Positions 1 through 8,425 are shown, counted from the first letter of the stretch. The stretch is 64,000 nucleotides of DNA from Flavobacterium azizsancarii (GCF_027980145.1 NZ_JAMZNK010000015.1:61668-125667), one strand, 5' to 3'. The notes: a model not told the origin generated them from the letters alone. Translations and numbers: made by a program.

Positions 1-35
1 TTTGGAAAGACCATTACCAAATGCCACAAAAGATA

Positions 36-66
36 GAAACCTCGCCAATTGGCGAGGTTTTTTTGA
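36..66 (+). terminator. Rho-independent terminator of a gene left of the window
   Basis: A perfect 24-base palindrome at 37-60 (arms around CTCGCCAATTGGCGAG) is followed directly by a run of T. This is a classic intrinsic terminator read on the plus strand. It must serve a gene ending at or before the left edge, and its presence argues against the open frame that runs through it from base 2 being translated. Confidence 0.85.
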
Positions 67-151
67 AGAACGAATAACCTTAGAATTTAAAAGTACTTCG
101 TATATTACAACTCGAAACAGAAATATTGGCCAACAGGTGACTACATCGCAC

Positions 152-298
152 TTGGTTTTATTTGAGGAGCATTCTAGTTCATTCGAGCCTTATTTGTTTA
201 ATGGGAAAGAAGAGGTGGATCCTGAGACGAATCTTAGCTATTATGGGGCTAGGTGTTTGGACGTGAAGATTTCTTTGTCGTTGCCTATTGATAATAAG
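152..298 (+). pseudogene. Rhs-core C-terminal fragment (remnant)
   Basis: The frame here reads LVLFEEHSSSF then EPYLFNGKEEVDPETNLSYY and GARCLDVKISL. Rhs/YD-repeat proteins end their conserved core with PYLFNGKExDxETGLxYYGARYYD, after which a variable toxin tip begins. Only about 50 residues survive; nothing upstream in this frame looks like YD repeats, and a terminator hairpin (36-66) lies in front. The core has lost the usual YYD and WLSxDP signature (here CLDVKISLSLPID). I read it as the scar of an Rhs gene or a displaced toxin tip. That it is Rhs-derived is clear from the motif; that it is non-functional is inferred from the missing N-terminal part. Confidence 0.75.
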
Positions 299-323
299 AA
301 AAAATGGTTAAAAGAATCAAAAG

Positions 324-890
324 ATGATAAAGTTATCAAAGCAGGCAAATCGCCCTGCATTATATTGTATTTTAGTTGTATTTATTTTAGTTTTTATATT
401 GGGCTCACTAGATTTATGGGAAATTAGTTTTAATAAAGAATTAGTTAATATTGTTAAAAATATTCTTCTCTTTTCTCTGCCTTTTTTAGGATATTGGGCA
501 GCTATAAAATTACCAAATCCTAAGAATATTAAAGATGTAACTTTGTTACCTAATACAAAAAAAATTAAAGTAAGTTTTTATAAGACTAATGGTTTTATAG
601 AACGTAATAATCAAATATCTTTTGTTCGATTTTTCTTCGATAATGATATAGTATATATGTACTTCTGTAATTATTTAAGAATTTATGAAGGTCCTTTTTA
701 TATTATAAAGAAAGAGGTAGCAGAGCTAGGAATGTTCTACATAAATTCCATTGGTAATTATACAAATTTAGAGTTGGTTATTGAAGTTATGCCAAAAAAT
801 ATATTAGATCCACATTATAAACTAGTTTTGCAAAATTTAAACAATGCTGATTATTTATTACTGCAAAAATATATTAACACAATTAAATAA
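324..890 (+). CDS. Hypothetical two-helix membrane protein in Rhs remnant region
   Basis: A 188-residue protein I do not recognise. Residues about 12-32 and 44-62 form two hydrophobic helices (first one LYCILVVFILVFILGSLDLW), followed by a soluble domain of about 120 residues rich in aromatic and beta-prone residues. It begins 25 bases after an Rhs-core remnant and is followed by a frameshifted gene and a second Rhs scrap. Genes in this position next to Rhs tips are often immunity proteins, and membrane-anchored immunity proteins are common, but that is inference from position only. Codon use is very AT-rich (long A and T runs), more so than the housekeeping genes further on, which fits an accessory origin. 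The ATG at 324 is the first in frame that gives a free N-terminus before the helices. Confidence 0.6.
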   Translation: MIKLSKQANRPALYCILVVFILVFILGSLDLWEISFNKELVNIVKNILLFSLPFLGYWAAIKLPNPKNIKDVTLLPNTKKIKVSFYKTNGFIERNNQISFVRFFFDNDIVYMYFCNYLRIYEGPFYIIKKEVAELGMFYINSIGNYTNLELVIEVMPKNILDPHYKLVLQNLNNADYLLLQKYINTIK

Positions 891-965
891 GGACATAATA
901 AAAAAAACAGTAATAATATTTTTATTTTTTAGTATCTAAAATTTCATAAGCTCAACGTTTAGATA

Positions 966-1370
966 AATGACGTAATAAAAATTTCTTTTTCTGAATATTC
1001 TAATAATCCTGCTAAAGCAGTAGAAAAGATTTATCAAACAATTATTTGGACTTCTAGATTAAAAGATGGTCTAGAGGAAATGAAGAACGAAGTGAATAAA
1101 TATACGTTGATTATGTGGGTAAATATTATGGGAATGAGTTGATTGTTAAAAAACAATTTTCTGATAGTTTTGTGTTGTTTTCAGACCTTCTCAAGTCTGG
1201 GATGATGATAATCTGTTTATGAATGGTTTAAGCAATACCGTATTGATGTTGCTTCAGTTTGGGCTGCAGGAAGTATTACTTCGCCTAATTTTTTAGGTAA
1301 CTATAATAGTACGGTAAATTCTTTTAATGAATTATATCAAGGGAAAAATGTTTTATACAATGGAATTTGA
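966..1370 (+). pseudogene. Frameshifted gene of unknown function
   Basis: Three consecutive reading-frame segments make one continuous protein-like sequence if joined: about 966-1135 (begins NDVIKISFSEYSNNPAKAVE, ending EMKNEVNKY), then YVDYVGKYYGNELIVKKQF up to about 1180, then PSQVWDDDNLF and finally EWFKQYRIDVASVWAAGSIT to the TGA at 1368-1370. Each junction needs a one- or two-base shift, so the gene is broken at least twice and lacks a clear start codon. I do not recognise the family. Its place between Rhs scraps suggests an old toxin tip or immunity gene. A sequencing artefact is possible but unlikely, given several independent shifts here and stops in the neighbouring Rhs scrap. Confidence 0.55.
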
Positions 1371-1442
1371 CTTTAGATTACCTTTTGCACTGTGAATAGT
1401 GGAGTTTCAACTTATGACAATCTTAAAAAAATAATAAATGAC

Positions 1443-1886
1443 ATGATGTTTAAAAGAAATAAAAAATATTTATTATATAGAATTTTAGTCTCTCATTTTT
1501 TAATCCTATTAATAGCTATTGGTGGTAATTTGACATATGCTAACGCCATACCCTTATGGTGTATAACTATTATTCTTCCAAATTTAATTCTTTCTTTTCT
1601 TAAGAATTTAAAAGCTATAAATGTTAAAAAAGAACATATCGAATTAATTTTTAATAAATACTTTTTTAAAGAACATACTGAATCATATAAATACACTGAT
1701 TTGAAATTTACGTATAAAAATGAATTTGAAGGAGCAAGTTCATTAAGCATGAAATTTAGGATTTACAAAAAAAAGGATAATAAAAGCATAATTAGTATCG
1801 GCGGTCTTCTTGATGGGTGGTATAAAAAACAGATAAATGAAATGGTAGAAGAATTAGAAAAAAAGGGAATTGAAGTAACTATATAG
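1443..1886 (+). CDS. Hypothetical two-helix membrane protein in Rhs remnant region
   Basis: About 147 residues from the ATG at 1443; an in-frame GTG at 1392 would add 17 residues with no helix or signal, so I prefer the later start next to the lysine-rich stretch MMFKRNKKY. Two hydrophobic helices follow (about residues 13-32 and 38-55 from that start), then a soluble domain with alternating strands (LKFTYKNEF, SMKFRIYKKKDNKSIISIGG) that resembles small PH-like or YcxB-like folds; this likeness is a visual impression. Its build (two helices then a roughly 100-residue soluble part) matches that of the gene at 324-890 without obvious sequence identity. Both sit between Rhs scraps, so membrane immunity protein is a fair guess but unproven. 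Confidence 0.55.
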   Translation: MMFKRNKKYLLYRILVSHFLILLIAIGGNLTYANAIPLWCITIILPNLILSFLKNLKAINVKKEHIELIFNKYFFKEHTESYKYTDLKFTYKNEFEGASSLSMKFRIYKKKDNKSIISIGGLLDGWYKKQINEMVEELEKKGIEVTI

Positions 1887-1900
1887 CATAAAATAACTAG

Positions 1901-2002
1901 GTATTGTTTGAGGATTCTAGTTCGTTTTCTAGTCCTTAGTTGTATAATGGATAGGGAGACGAATTTAAGTTATGATTAGGCGAGATATTTAAATTTTAGC
2001 AG
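1901..2002 (+). pseudogene. Second Rhs-core fragment, frameshifted and with stops
   Basis: The plus strand encodes VLFEDSSSFSSP, a stop, LYNG, then after a one-base shift MDRETNLSYD, a stop, and ARYLNF. This matches the same part of the Rhs core as the fragment at 152-298 (VLFEEHSSSF, YLFNGKE, DPETNLSYYGAR) with two stops and a frameshift. It is clearly dead. Two copies of the same core end, each next to a small gene set, is what repeated recombination of Rhs C-terminal tips leaves behind. Confidence 0.75.
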
Positions 2003-2102
2003 GTCTTGAATTTTAACTTAATTCCTAATTTTGCGTTGTCAATAATGACTTATCTCAATTCTAAAAAAGAATTAGGATTATCTAATTCTAAAATATATTC
2101 TT

Positions 2103-2471
2103 ATGAAAATTATCTTATCTCTGGTTGCATTTATTGCGTTTGGAATGTCACAAGCGTATGCTCAAAAATTTTCACAGCCGTCTAATAAATTTATGAAGGA
2201 AACGGTTAATGGTGTTAGTTATACCTACAAAGACGGCTATATAATTCTAAAAAATAACTCGAAGTATAATTTGCAGGATTTAAATATTTCGGCTGATTAT
2301 ACTGAAAACAGCGATATCAATGGATTAGCGTTTTTTGAAGATGTAAAAAAGGGAACTACTCAAAAGCAGAAAATGAATTTTAGTACTTTAAAAGATGATT
2401 TAGCTGTCGATTACAAAAAATTGAAACCGGAGTTGCTTTCATTTTCGTATTTAAAAGCGGTAAGGAATTAA
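2103..2471 (+). CDS. Small secreted protein, unknown function
   Basis: A 122-residue protein with a clean signal peptide (MKIILSLVAFIAFGMSQAYA, cut before QKF). The mature part has a likely immunoglobulin-like or jelly-roll pattern: YIILKNNSKYNLQDLNISADY followed by a segment with KKGTTQKQKMNF. I do not recognise the family. The gene stands alone, 100 bases after the second Rhs scrap, and is followed by a small membrane protein gene 51 bases on. Export to the periplasm or cell surface is well supported; the function is not known. Confidence 0.7.
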   Translation: MKIILSLVAFIAFGMSQAYAQKFSQPSNKFMKETVNGVSYTYKDGYIILKNNSKYNLQDLNISADYTENSDINGLAFFEDVKKGTTQKQKMNFSTLKDDLAVDYKKLKPELLSFSYLKAVRN

Positions 2472-2522
2472 TTTTTATTCTACAGCTGTAGCGTGTCTTA
2501 AGGAAAACGAAATAATAAAAAA

Positions 2523-2723
2523 ATGAATTATAATTTATTATATGCTATTTTATTTAGCCTGACGTCATTTGGGTTTTTTAAATTGCATAAATGGTGGTTA
2601 AAAGCGAGAAATGAAAGTAGGGATTCTAAATCATTTACATTTGCGGGTGCTTTAAAACATTGGATTATAATAATTGGTTTGGCCATTGCAGCTTTAATTA
2701 ATTTTTTCAAAGCCATAGAATAA
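2523..2723 (+). CDS. Small two-helix membrane protein
   Basis: Only 66 residues. Helix one covers about residues 4-20 (LLYAILFSLTSFGFFKL) and helix two about 46-63 (HWIIIIGLAIAALINFF), joined by a basic loop (KWWLKARNESRDSK). The positive loop should face the cytoplasm. No conserved motif that I know. The reading frame has a good ATG and a TAA stop, and hydrophobicity is confined to two neat helices, which supports a real gene rather than a chance frame; an antisense frame of similar length covers the same bases and is less protein-like. Confidence 0.55.
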   Translation: MNYNLLYAILFSLTSFGFFKLHKWWLKARNESRDSKSFTFAGALKHWIIIIGLAIAALINFFKAIE

Positions 2724-2840
2724 ATATCCTAAACTGGTATAAAAAAGACCAACTCTTGTAGTTGCATTTTTCTAGAATAAACTAATTTCGAACTTTAATA
2801 AAGCCGTGGTTATTAATTTGAAAAATCAGAATTGAAAAGA

Positions 2841-3629
2841 ATGAAATTAATCTCAAATTACCTTTTTAGTATTGCGTTACTATTTTTTATAAATTTTACA
2901 ATAGCGCAAACAAAATCTCTGCTGGTACAGCGTTATTATCCAAAAGATTCAATTAAATACAGGAAAGCTGTTCCGGATGCTGAATTTAACTATGAGAGTA
3001 AATTATATGGAAAAACGAGCATGATTGTACGTTGCGAAAGTGAATATGGTCATTTTGAATTCGTTTTTAAAAAGAAAATAAATAAACTCAGTCGTACCAT
3101 TGATTATAAAAACGGAGGCGTTGGCGAGGTCTACAATTTTAAAACAAAAAAATGGAATCACGAAGAGGGAACCTGGAAACATAGCGATATGACAGGAAAA
3201 CCTCAGGATACTATAATTTATAGCGAGCATAATTTGTATGCTTTTGTATTGTTGCACGATCATGGAGGAATACTTGAAAAAGCTAAATTTCAGGATTTTG
3301 GTAATGTAGTGTACTGGCCGGAATTCAATTATGAAAACTGTACCATCAGTGACGAAGACAAAGACGGAAAGCCTGAATTTTATTTATCGTATATGGGAGA
3401 TAGTGATGGATTAGATGCAAAACCTTTTAAGCAGATTATTTATACCATTCCTGGTAAGTCAGGCAATCAGAGTTTTACAAAGTCAAAAGCAACAGCTTAT
3501 TATCCTTCCGGAAATGAAGACGATGTTTATAGAGTTGAATACGATGAGAATTGGAAACAATTATCTAAAAATATAAAACTGAAAAGCCAAAAAATAATTA
3601 AAGACCATCGTTTAAAGTACAAAGACTAA
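2841..3629 (+). CDS. Secreted protein of unknown function with Asp-rich motif
   Basis: About 262 residues from the ATG at 2841; an in-frame TTG three codons earlier is also possible. The N-terminus is a signal peptide (MKLISNYLFSIALLFFINFT, then IAQ). The mature protein has a TISDEDKDGKPEFYLSYMG segment near residue 175, an aspartate-rich loop of the kind seen in calcium-binding repeats and in VCBS/FG-GAP-like proteins. Related flavobacterial proteins carry database names linked to surface polysaccharide, but I cannot confirm that from the sequence. It probably acts in the periplasm or outer membrane. The gene is single, without operon partners at close spacing. Confidence 0.6.
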   Translation: MKLISNYLFSIALLFFINFTIAQTKSLLVQRYYPKDSIKYRKAVPDAEFNYESKLYGKTSMIVRCESEYGHFEFVFKKKINKLSRTIDYKNGGVGEVYNFKTKKWNHEEGTWKHSDMTGKPQDTIIYSEHNLYAFVLLHDHGGILEKAKFQDFGNVVYWPEFNYENCTISDEDKDGKPEFYLSYMGDSDGLDAKPFKQIIYTIPGKSGNQSFTKSKATAYYPSGNEDDVYRVEYDENWKQLSKNIKLKSQKIIKDHRLKYKD

Positions 3630-3769
3630 TAAAAAGTGGAGCTTTTTTTAGAGAACAACAGCATACTTAAAATTCGCTTTATGCTTAATAACAGCCGTAT
3701 TTGTGCGAGTCAGGTTTTTCTGTTCAGCACTTTTATCTTTATATTTACATTAAACTATACATTTTTGCA

Positions 3770-4435
3770 ATGAAAATAAGCACATCTTCAAAACTTCAGC
3801 TTTTATTATTCTTAGGATTTATTTTGTTTGGAGTATCTGTAAAAGCTCAAAACGAAGCATATTCAAGTGAAACGACACAGGAAATTGCAGATACAACTTT
3901 TGTGAATTTAAAAGAGTATAGCAACGATTTTATCTACGATATGAAGTATGCAACCGAAGATAATTTTCTAAAAGCAAAAGTCTATGATTGTGCAGAATGC
4001 CTGTTGCGTTACAAGACAGTTAAGGCCTTAATTGCAGCAAACAAAGAATTTATGAAACAGGGATGCAAAATAAAACTTTTCGATTGTTACCGACCTTTGT
4101 CTATTCAAAAAAAAATGTGGGAGATCGTATCCAACCCCAAGTATGTTGCAGATCCTAAAAAAGGCTCCATTCACAATAGAGGAGGAGCCGTAGATATTAC
4201 TGTTGTAAATGCTTATGGGATTGAACTTGAAATGGGAACCGATTTTGATTTCTTTGGTATTCAGGCGAGCCATAATTATACTAAACTACCTGTATCTGTA
4301 AAAGCAAATAGAAAATATCTTAAAACGGTAATGATAAAAAACGGTTTCAATTCTTTTGATTCAGAATGGTGGCATTATAATTTAAAAGCAGGTTTGAATG
4401 ATAAAGTTTCAAATCAGAAATGGAAATGTGATTAA
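3770..4435 (+). CDS. D-Ala-D-Ala dipeptidase (VanX family, peptidase M15D)
   Basis: The 221-residue protein has a signal peptide (MKISTSSKLQLLLFLGFILF to about residue 26). The family zinc and catalytic residues are present: SIHNRGGAVDITV gives H135 and D142, and SEWWHYNL gives the catalytic E199 and ligand H202; the CYRP arginine at 108 is the conserved substrate Arg. The reaction is hydrolysis of D-Ala-D-Ala or a related dipeptide in the periplasm, as in peptidoglycan recycling; flavobacterial members are not linked to vancomycin resistance by context here (no VanH/VanA nearby). The open frame extends 23 codons upstream, but that part lacks signal-peptide features, so the ATG at 3770 is chosen. 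It is convergent with the next minus-strand gene, with stops touching at 4435/4436. Confidence 0.85.
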   Translation: MKISTSSKLQLLLFLGFILFGVSVKAQNEAYSSETTQEIADTTFVNLKEYSNDFIYDMKYATEDNFLKAKVYDCAECLLRYKTVKALIAANKEFMKQGCKIKLFDCYRPLSIQKKMWEIVSNPKYVADPKKGSIHNRGGAVDITVVNAYGIELEMGTDFDFFGIQASHNYTKLPVSVKANRKYLKTVMIKNGFNSFDSEWWHYNLKAGLNDKVSNQKWKCD

Positions 4436-5002
4436 TTATTCAACACATCTCATATTCTCCATAAAGTAAGTATTGGGGTGATAAACCTTTGCGTTTAGCT
4501 CAGAAGTTAATTCTCTTTTTACAATATAATCTTCTGTAGTCGTCAGGTATTTGATTCGCATGATTGAAACAGGAGATTTTTTTAACTCTTCATAATTTTC
4601 TTTTTTAAACATAAAAATTCCGGTATTGATACGATTATCAAAACCTTTGTCGTCGTGAATAAGCGTACCGCAATTTTCCCTGTCGATATGAATTAACGTC
4701 ACTATTTTTCCGTTTTCTAATTGTAGAAAAACTTTAGAGTTTTTATCAAAGCAATTTGCTTTTATAAAATCTTTGCTTTTCTGGATAAGCTGTAAATTTA
4801 GTGTTGGCAAACCATCTGTTTGTGCCAGCGAAAAGAAGATATAATCAAATGTTCCCCCAAAATATTTTTCGCTGATAAGGTATTCGTTAGTTACTTTATA
4901 GCTGCCAATAGAGTCGTTTACATTTGTACTGTATTCACATGGTTTTTGAGCAAATGCCGTAATGGTTAAGAAGAAAAAGGTTAGTGTAATTAGTTGTTTC
5001 AT
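4436..5002 (-). CDS. Secreted protein of unknown function
   Basis: 188 residues from the ATG at 5002, which starts the signal peptide (MKQLITLTFFFLTITAFAQK). The in-frame ATG at 5023 would add MQKNYLN and overlap the stop of the upstream gene; either may be used. The mature protein has one Cys near the start, ENCGTLI in the middle and MRCVE at the end. No family recognised. The start lies 3 bases from the stop of the methyltransferase gene, so it is probably co-transcribed with it. Location in the periplasm or outer membrane is inferred from the signal. Confidence 0.65.
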   Translation of the reverse strand: MKQLITLTFFFLTITAFAQKPCEYSTNVNDSIGSYKVTNEYLISEKYFGGTFDYIFFSLAQTDGLPTLNLQLIQKSKDFIKANCFDKNSKVFLQLENGKIVTLIHIDRENCGTLIHDDKGFDNRINTGIFMFKKENYEELKKSPVSIMRIKYLTTTEDYIVKRELTSELNAKVYHPNTYFMENMRCVE

Positions 5003-5004
5003 AT

Positions 5005-6186
5005 TTAAGTAATTTTTCTGCAAATTAAAACTATTTTGCTATCATTTTTATCAGTTGTAAAAAAACAATACAAATTTCCCCCATTTTTTATTTTCCACTT
5101 CTTGCGGATGTTTTCCACCGTGTCCGGAAAATTTCGTGTTGTGATATTCGCTTGCTGATTAGAGAGCGTAGTTTTCATTTCGTTTTTGCTGTACGGAATC
5201 ACTTTTTCGATTTGAAAAGTACGTCCCGGAAAATCAATTAAATCATCTGAAGTATATAAATGAGAGTGTTTATGAAGTTTATTGATATTAAAAATAACAC
5301 TTACTTCATCAAAACCACCGGATTTCATAATAGCGGCATTAGGCTCATAGACATATTTTTGAGGCAAATGATAATGAGCAAATACAGTTTCGTCACCTAA
5401 AGAAAATTCAAAATTTTCTATTTTATCCTTTAAAATATTAGCAGTCTTGATCGTGATTTTGCCCGAGTAGTGGTTATGAATTTCAAAGAGCAATTCTTTT
5501 ACTTCATTCTCAAGTGCAATAATATGAATGTTTTTAACGAATTTAAGTTCAGATAAACCAGCCGAGAGATCTAATAACGGAGCCGTTTTTATTAAAATTG
5601 AATCTGTTTTTTCAAAATAAAAATCCAACAATTCCGGAACGTTCGGCAAACAATCTTTAAGCATAAAAACTTTGCCCTTTGCATCATTTCTGCGCGAAGG
5701 ATCAATATACATCCAGTCCCATTTCTGGTTTAGTTCATTTAATACATTTGTAGAATCATTGGCATAAAACGTACAATTGTTAACTTTAAGCTGTTCGAAA
5801 TTATGCTCTACAATAGCAGATAAATCCTCGTTGATTTCGCAATGTGCTATACTCTTGAATCTTTTAGAGAAATAAAAATCATCGACGCCAAAACCTCCCG
5901 TGAGATCTATTAAACTTTCACCTGAAATTAAAGAAGCCTTATAAGCCGCTGTTTTTTCAGATGAGGTTTGTTCAACAGAAACCTTAGTTGGGTAAATAAT
6001 ATTTTCAGTCAGATACCAGGTAGGTAATTTATCTTTGGCTTTAGATTTCGCTTCTATCTGATTTAAAATTAAAATCCAGTCAATTTCAGGAAACGGATTT
6101 TTCTGAAGGGCTAATTTTGCAATCGAAGCACCACTACTTAGAGTTATAAATTCCTGAATATTAGGGTGCAAAATAGAAGTGTTCAC
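5005..6186 (-). CDS. THUMP-like class I SAM-dependent methyltransferase
   Basis: 393 residues. The Rossmann SAM site is visible: LIDLTGGFGVD (motif I, about residues 93-103), CEINEDLS (acidic residue binding the ribose, about 116) and MYIDPSRR (motif IV, about 159-166), the last being typical of this RNA/DNA methyltransferase-like group in Bacteroidota. The N-terminal part is helical (TLSSGASIAKLALQKNPFP) and the C-terminal part corresponds to the THUMP-like domain (GGNLYCFFTTDKNDSKIVLI at the end). RNA is the likely substrate; the target base is unknown. It overlaps or abuts the downstream secreted protein gene and starts 2 bases after the AI-2E permease stop, so the three form a minus-strand operon. 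Confidence 0.8.
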   Translation of the reverse strand: MNTSILHPNIQEFITLSSGASIAKLALQKNPFPEIDWILILNQIEAKSKAKDKLPTWYLTENIIYPTKVSVEQTSSEKTAAYKASLISGESLIDLTGGFGVDDFYFSKRFKSIAHCEINEDLSAIVEHNFEQLKVNNCTFYANDSTNVLNELNQKWDWMYIDPSRRNDAKGKVFMLKDCLPNVPELLDFYFEKTDSILIKTAPLLDLSAGLSELKFVKNIHIIALENEVKELLFEIHNHYSGKITIKTANILKDKIENFEFSLGDETVFAHYHLPQKYVYEPNAAIMKSGGFDEVSVIFNINKLHKHSHLYTSDDLIDFPGRTFQIEKVIPYSKNEMKTTLSNQQANITTRNFPDTVENIRKKWKIKNGGNLYCFFTTDKNDSKIVLICRKIT

Positions 6187-6188
6187 TG

Positions 6189-7280
6189 TTAGATTCTTTC
6201 GGTTAATACGGAGACAATTTTGTTGTTAGGAAAAAATTCTTTCAAAATTACCTTCACCATCGTAAAAACAGGAATGGCAATAATCATCCCAACGATTCCA
6301 AAAGTAATTCCACTAATCAAAGTAACCAGAAATATTTCTAACGGGTGCGAATTTACACTTTTTGATGAAATTATAGGCTGACTCACATTATTATCAATTG
6401 CCTGAACGACTAAAAAGCCTATGATAACATAAATTGTTCTGGGTAGAATTTCTGTTTGAAAATCGCTTCCTATCATACTAATCATTGTTAAAATTCCCGC
6501 TAAAGTAGTTCCTATGATTGGTCCTATGTACGGAATAATATTCAAGATGGCACATAAAAAAGCAATAACAAAAGCATTTTGATTTCCAAAAATCATTAAA
6601 ACAATTAAGTACAAAATGAATACAACCGTTAACTGAAGTAGCAAACCAATAAAATAGCGTGTTAAAAAGTGATTAATCTTAGTAATAGAATTTAAAATCT
6701 TATCCTCGTTTGTATCAGGAAGAATTTTTCTGGCACTCACCTTAAAAGCATCCTGATCTTTAATAAAGAAAAATGTGATAAAGAATACAGATACCAAACC
6801 CATTCCCATATTTGCCATAAATCCTAAAATTGAATTTAGAAAACCTGTAAAATAAGTAAAATCGATTATTGATGTTATTTTAGAATCTTTCAGGACCTTA
6901 TTCAAATCCATGTGCTGGATATTGAAATAAGCTTCGATGCTTTTTTCTGTTTCAATAAATTGCTGCTGCAAACTATGCGTGTCCAGTAAAGATAAATTAT
7001 TAGCCTGCGTAATAATTAAAGGCACAAATAATAATATAAAGCCTACTATTGACAATATAAAAATAACAAGGGCAGTGATAGCCGCCAAGGAGTTGCTAAA
7101 TTTTAATTTATGCTTTAAAAATTGTATCAAAGGATTGGCAATAAGGCACAATAGCAATGAGATACACAAGTAAACAATTACAGTTTGTATTTCATACAGA
7201 AAATATAGAATGCTTAGAATGACAATTATTGTTGCTAAAGCTCTTAATATTCCGTTAGAAATGATTTTTGATGTTATCAT
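6189..7280 (-). CDS. AI-2E family transporter (PF01594)
   Basis: 363 residues with about seven or eight membrane helices: two near the N-terminus (ALATIIVILSILYFLYEI, VIVYLCISLLLCLIA), a long soluble loop, then a cluster ending with FGIVGMIIAIPVFTMVKVIL. The family signature NIIPYIGPIIGT is at about residues 247-258, and the PHHL-like position reads SHPLEIFLVTLISG. Members are inner-membrane permeases or Na+/H+ antiporters; export of autoinducer-2 was shown only for TqsA, so no substrate is assigned. The first gene of the minus-strand operon with the THUMP-like methyltransferase (2-base gap). Confidence 0.88.
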   Translation of the reverse strand: MITSKIISNGILRALATIIVILSILYFLYEIQTVIVYLCISLLLCLIANPLIQFLKHKLKFSNSLAAITALVIFILSIVGFILLFVPLIITQANNLSLLDTHSLQQQFIETEKSIEAYFNIQHMDLNKVLKDSKITSIIDFTYFTGFLNSILGFMANMGMGLVSVFFITFFFIKDQDAFKVSARKILPDTNEDKILNSITKINHFLTRYFIGLLLQLTVVFILYLIVLMIFGNQNAFVIAFLCAILNIIPYIGPIIGTTLAGILTMISMIGSDFQTEILPRTIYVIIGFLVVQAIDNNVSQPIISSKSVNSHPLEIFLVTLISGITFGIVGMIIAIPVFTMVKVILKEFFPNNKIVSVLTERI

Positions 7281-7334
7281 GATTCGATTTTAGGATATAA
7301 ATATAGGAAAAAAGCTTTTAAAACAGGGGCTTAA

Positions 7335-7368
7335 ACAAAAAAAAGCGAGATGATATCATCCCGCTTTT
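7335..7368 (-). terminator. Rho-independent terminator after the M43 protease gene
   Basis: Read on the minus strand, the stem GCGGGATGATATCATCTCGC (7345-7364; one non-Watson-Crick position) is followed by eight T. It lies 27 bases beyond the stop of the metalloprotease gene and before the AI-2E gene, separating the two transcription units. Confidence 0.85.
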
Positions 7369-7394
7369 CAGCATATTATTTTAATCTGTTTTTT

Positions 7395-8345
7395 TTAGAT
7401 TCCAAAAGCGGCTCTAGGACCACCTGTAACGAATATTGCAGATATTCTGGTTTTTTGTCCCTGAGAGAACATATACATTGCATTATCATCAACATAATCC
7501 ATGTAGTTCATAGTCATTTCTACAGGAGTTCCTGTGCAAGTACTGTAGTGAGGATAAGCAGGAACACCGTAATTTGCTGTATTATGAGTTGGAGTATCAC
7601 TTACTAAATCGCTTCCGCAATTTGCGTCTCCCCAGATATGACGTAGATTCATCCAGTGACCTACTTCGTGCGTAGCAGTTCTTCCTAAGTTATAAGGAGC
7701 ACTGCCTGAACCGGCCAGACCAAGATACTTAGAATCAATTACAACTCCGTCTGTAGCCGCTGCGCCTCCGGGAAATTGAGCATAACCCAAAATTCCGCCA
7801 CCAATGGTACAAGCCCATAAGTTAAGTTTTGTTGTTGGTGAAGTTGGTGCTAAACCACCTTGTGCCACTTTCTTGACAGCATCATTTGTTCCCCAGGAAG
7901 TTTTGGTCGTAGATTTTCTAATAATCTGATCCAGAACAAATGTAATTCCTACATTCGCCTTTACGCCAGAAAATAGAGCAGGAACACTATTGTAATCTGA
8001 ATTTAAGGCATTGAAATCTTTGTTTAAAACATCGATTTGAGATTGAATTTGCGCATCCGAAATGTTTTCTGCAGCAGTTCTGTATAAAACATTAACCACT
8101 ACCGGAATTTCAATTTTACCATTTACAAGACGATTAGTCAGGATACTTTTACTGGTAAAAGCTTCGATTTCATTCATTCTAATGGCTAAGGTAGGATCAG
8201 CTTTTAGTTGAGCTTCAAAAACTTCCTGAGTCGCACAGCCACGTTGGGCAATAGCACTAACATTTGAATCTGATGATTCTGTTGAGTCATTTTGACAAGA
8301 AAACAGCACGAATGCTGTAAATGCGGTAATAAGAACTTTTTTCAT
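7395..8345 (-). CDS. Zinc metalloprotease lipoprotein, M43 (pappalysin-like) family
   Basis: 316 residues. The N-terminus is a lipoprotein signal with lipobox VLFSC (Cys17). The zinc site HEVGHWMNLRH gives H226, E227, H230 and H236 (HExxHxxGxxH-type, metzincin), and the Met-turn is MTMNYMDYVDD near residue 288. Between them a Cys pair (NCGSDL, YSTCTGTP) matches the disulfides of pappalysin/ulilysin-like enzymes. It should be an outer-membrane or secreted endopeptidase. No type IX C-terminal sorting domain is present: the protein ends shortly after the catalytic domain (GPRAAFGI). A single gene with its own promoter candidate (8395-8425) and terminator. Confidence 0.9.
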   Translation of the reverse strand: MKKVLITAFTAFVLFSCQNDSTESSDSNVSAIAQRGCATQEVFEAQLKADPTLAIRMNEIEAFTSKSILTNRLVNGKIEIPVVVNVLYRTAAENISDAQIQSQIDVLNKDFNALNSDYNSVPALFSGVKANVGITFVLDQIIRKSTTKTSWGTNDAVKKVAQGGLAPTSPTTKLNLWACTIGGGILGYAQFPGGAAATDGVVIDSKYLGLAGSGSAPYNLGRTATHEVGHWMNLRHIWGDANCGSDLVSDTPTHNTANYGVPAYPHYSTCTGTPVEMTMNYMDYVDDNAMYMFSQGQKTRISAIFVTGGPRAAFGI

Positions 8346-8394
8346 AATAATTTGGGTTTTTGTTATAAAAAATTAAAATATGGTATTTATATCG

Positions 8395-8425
8395 CAATTT
8401 TATAACAAAAATATATTGTAGCAAA
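8395..8425 (-). promoter_or_regulatory. Candidate flavobacterial promoter of the M43 protease gene
   Basis: On the minus strand TTG (8422-8424) is followed after 19 bases by TAAAATTG (8402-8395), one mismatch from TAnnTTTG. It lies about 50 bases before the start codon. A flanking inverted repeat (TTTTTGTTATAAAA near 8357-8370 and its complement near 8396-8411) overlaps the -7 element and could serve as an operator. Confidence 0.45.

Noticed and set aside
2..427. 141-residue open frame from the left edge
   Set aside because: It runs through a strong terminator hairpin (36-66), contains only a short Rhs-core fragment and overlaps the start of the next gene in another frame. I kept only the Rhs fragment as a remnant.
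3770..4435. Vancomycin-resistance VanX
   Set aside because: The zinc and catalytic residues fit the M15D family, but there are no vanH, vanA or vanS/R genes nearby, and chromosomal homologues in Bacteroidota are ordinary dipeptidases.
6189..7280. Quorum-sensing AI-2 exporter
   Set aside because: The family name is historical; no luxS or AI-2 genes are nearby and several members are Na+/H+ antiporters, so only the family is named.
7350..7607. Open frames antisense to the metalloprotease, and similar shadows elsewhere
   Set aside because: Long antisense frames are frequent opposite AT-rich flavobacterial genes; none showed signal peptides, motifs or proper spacing.
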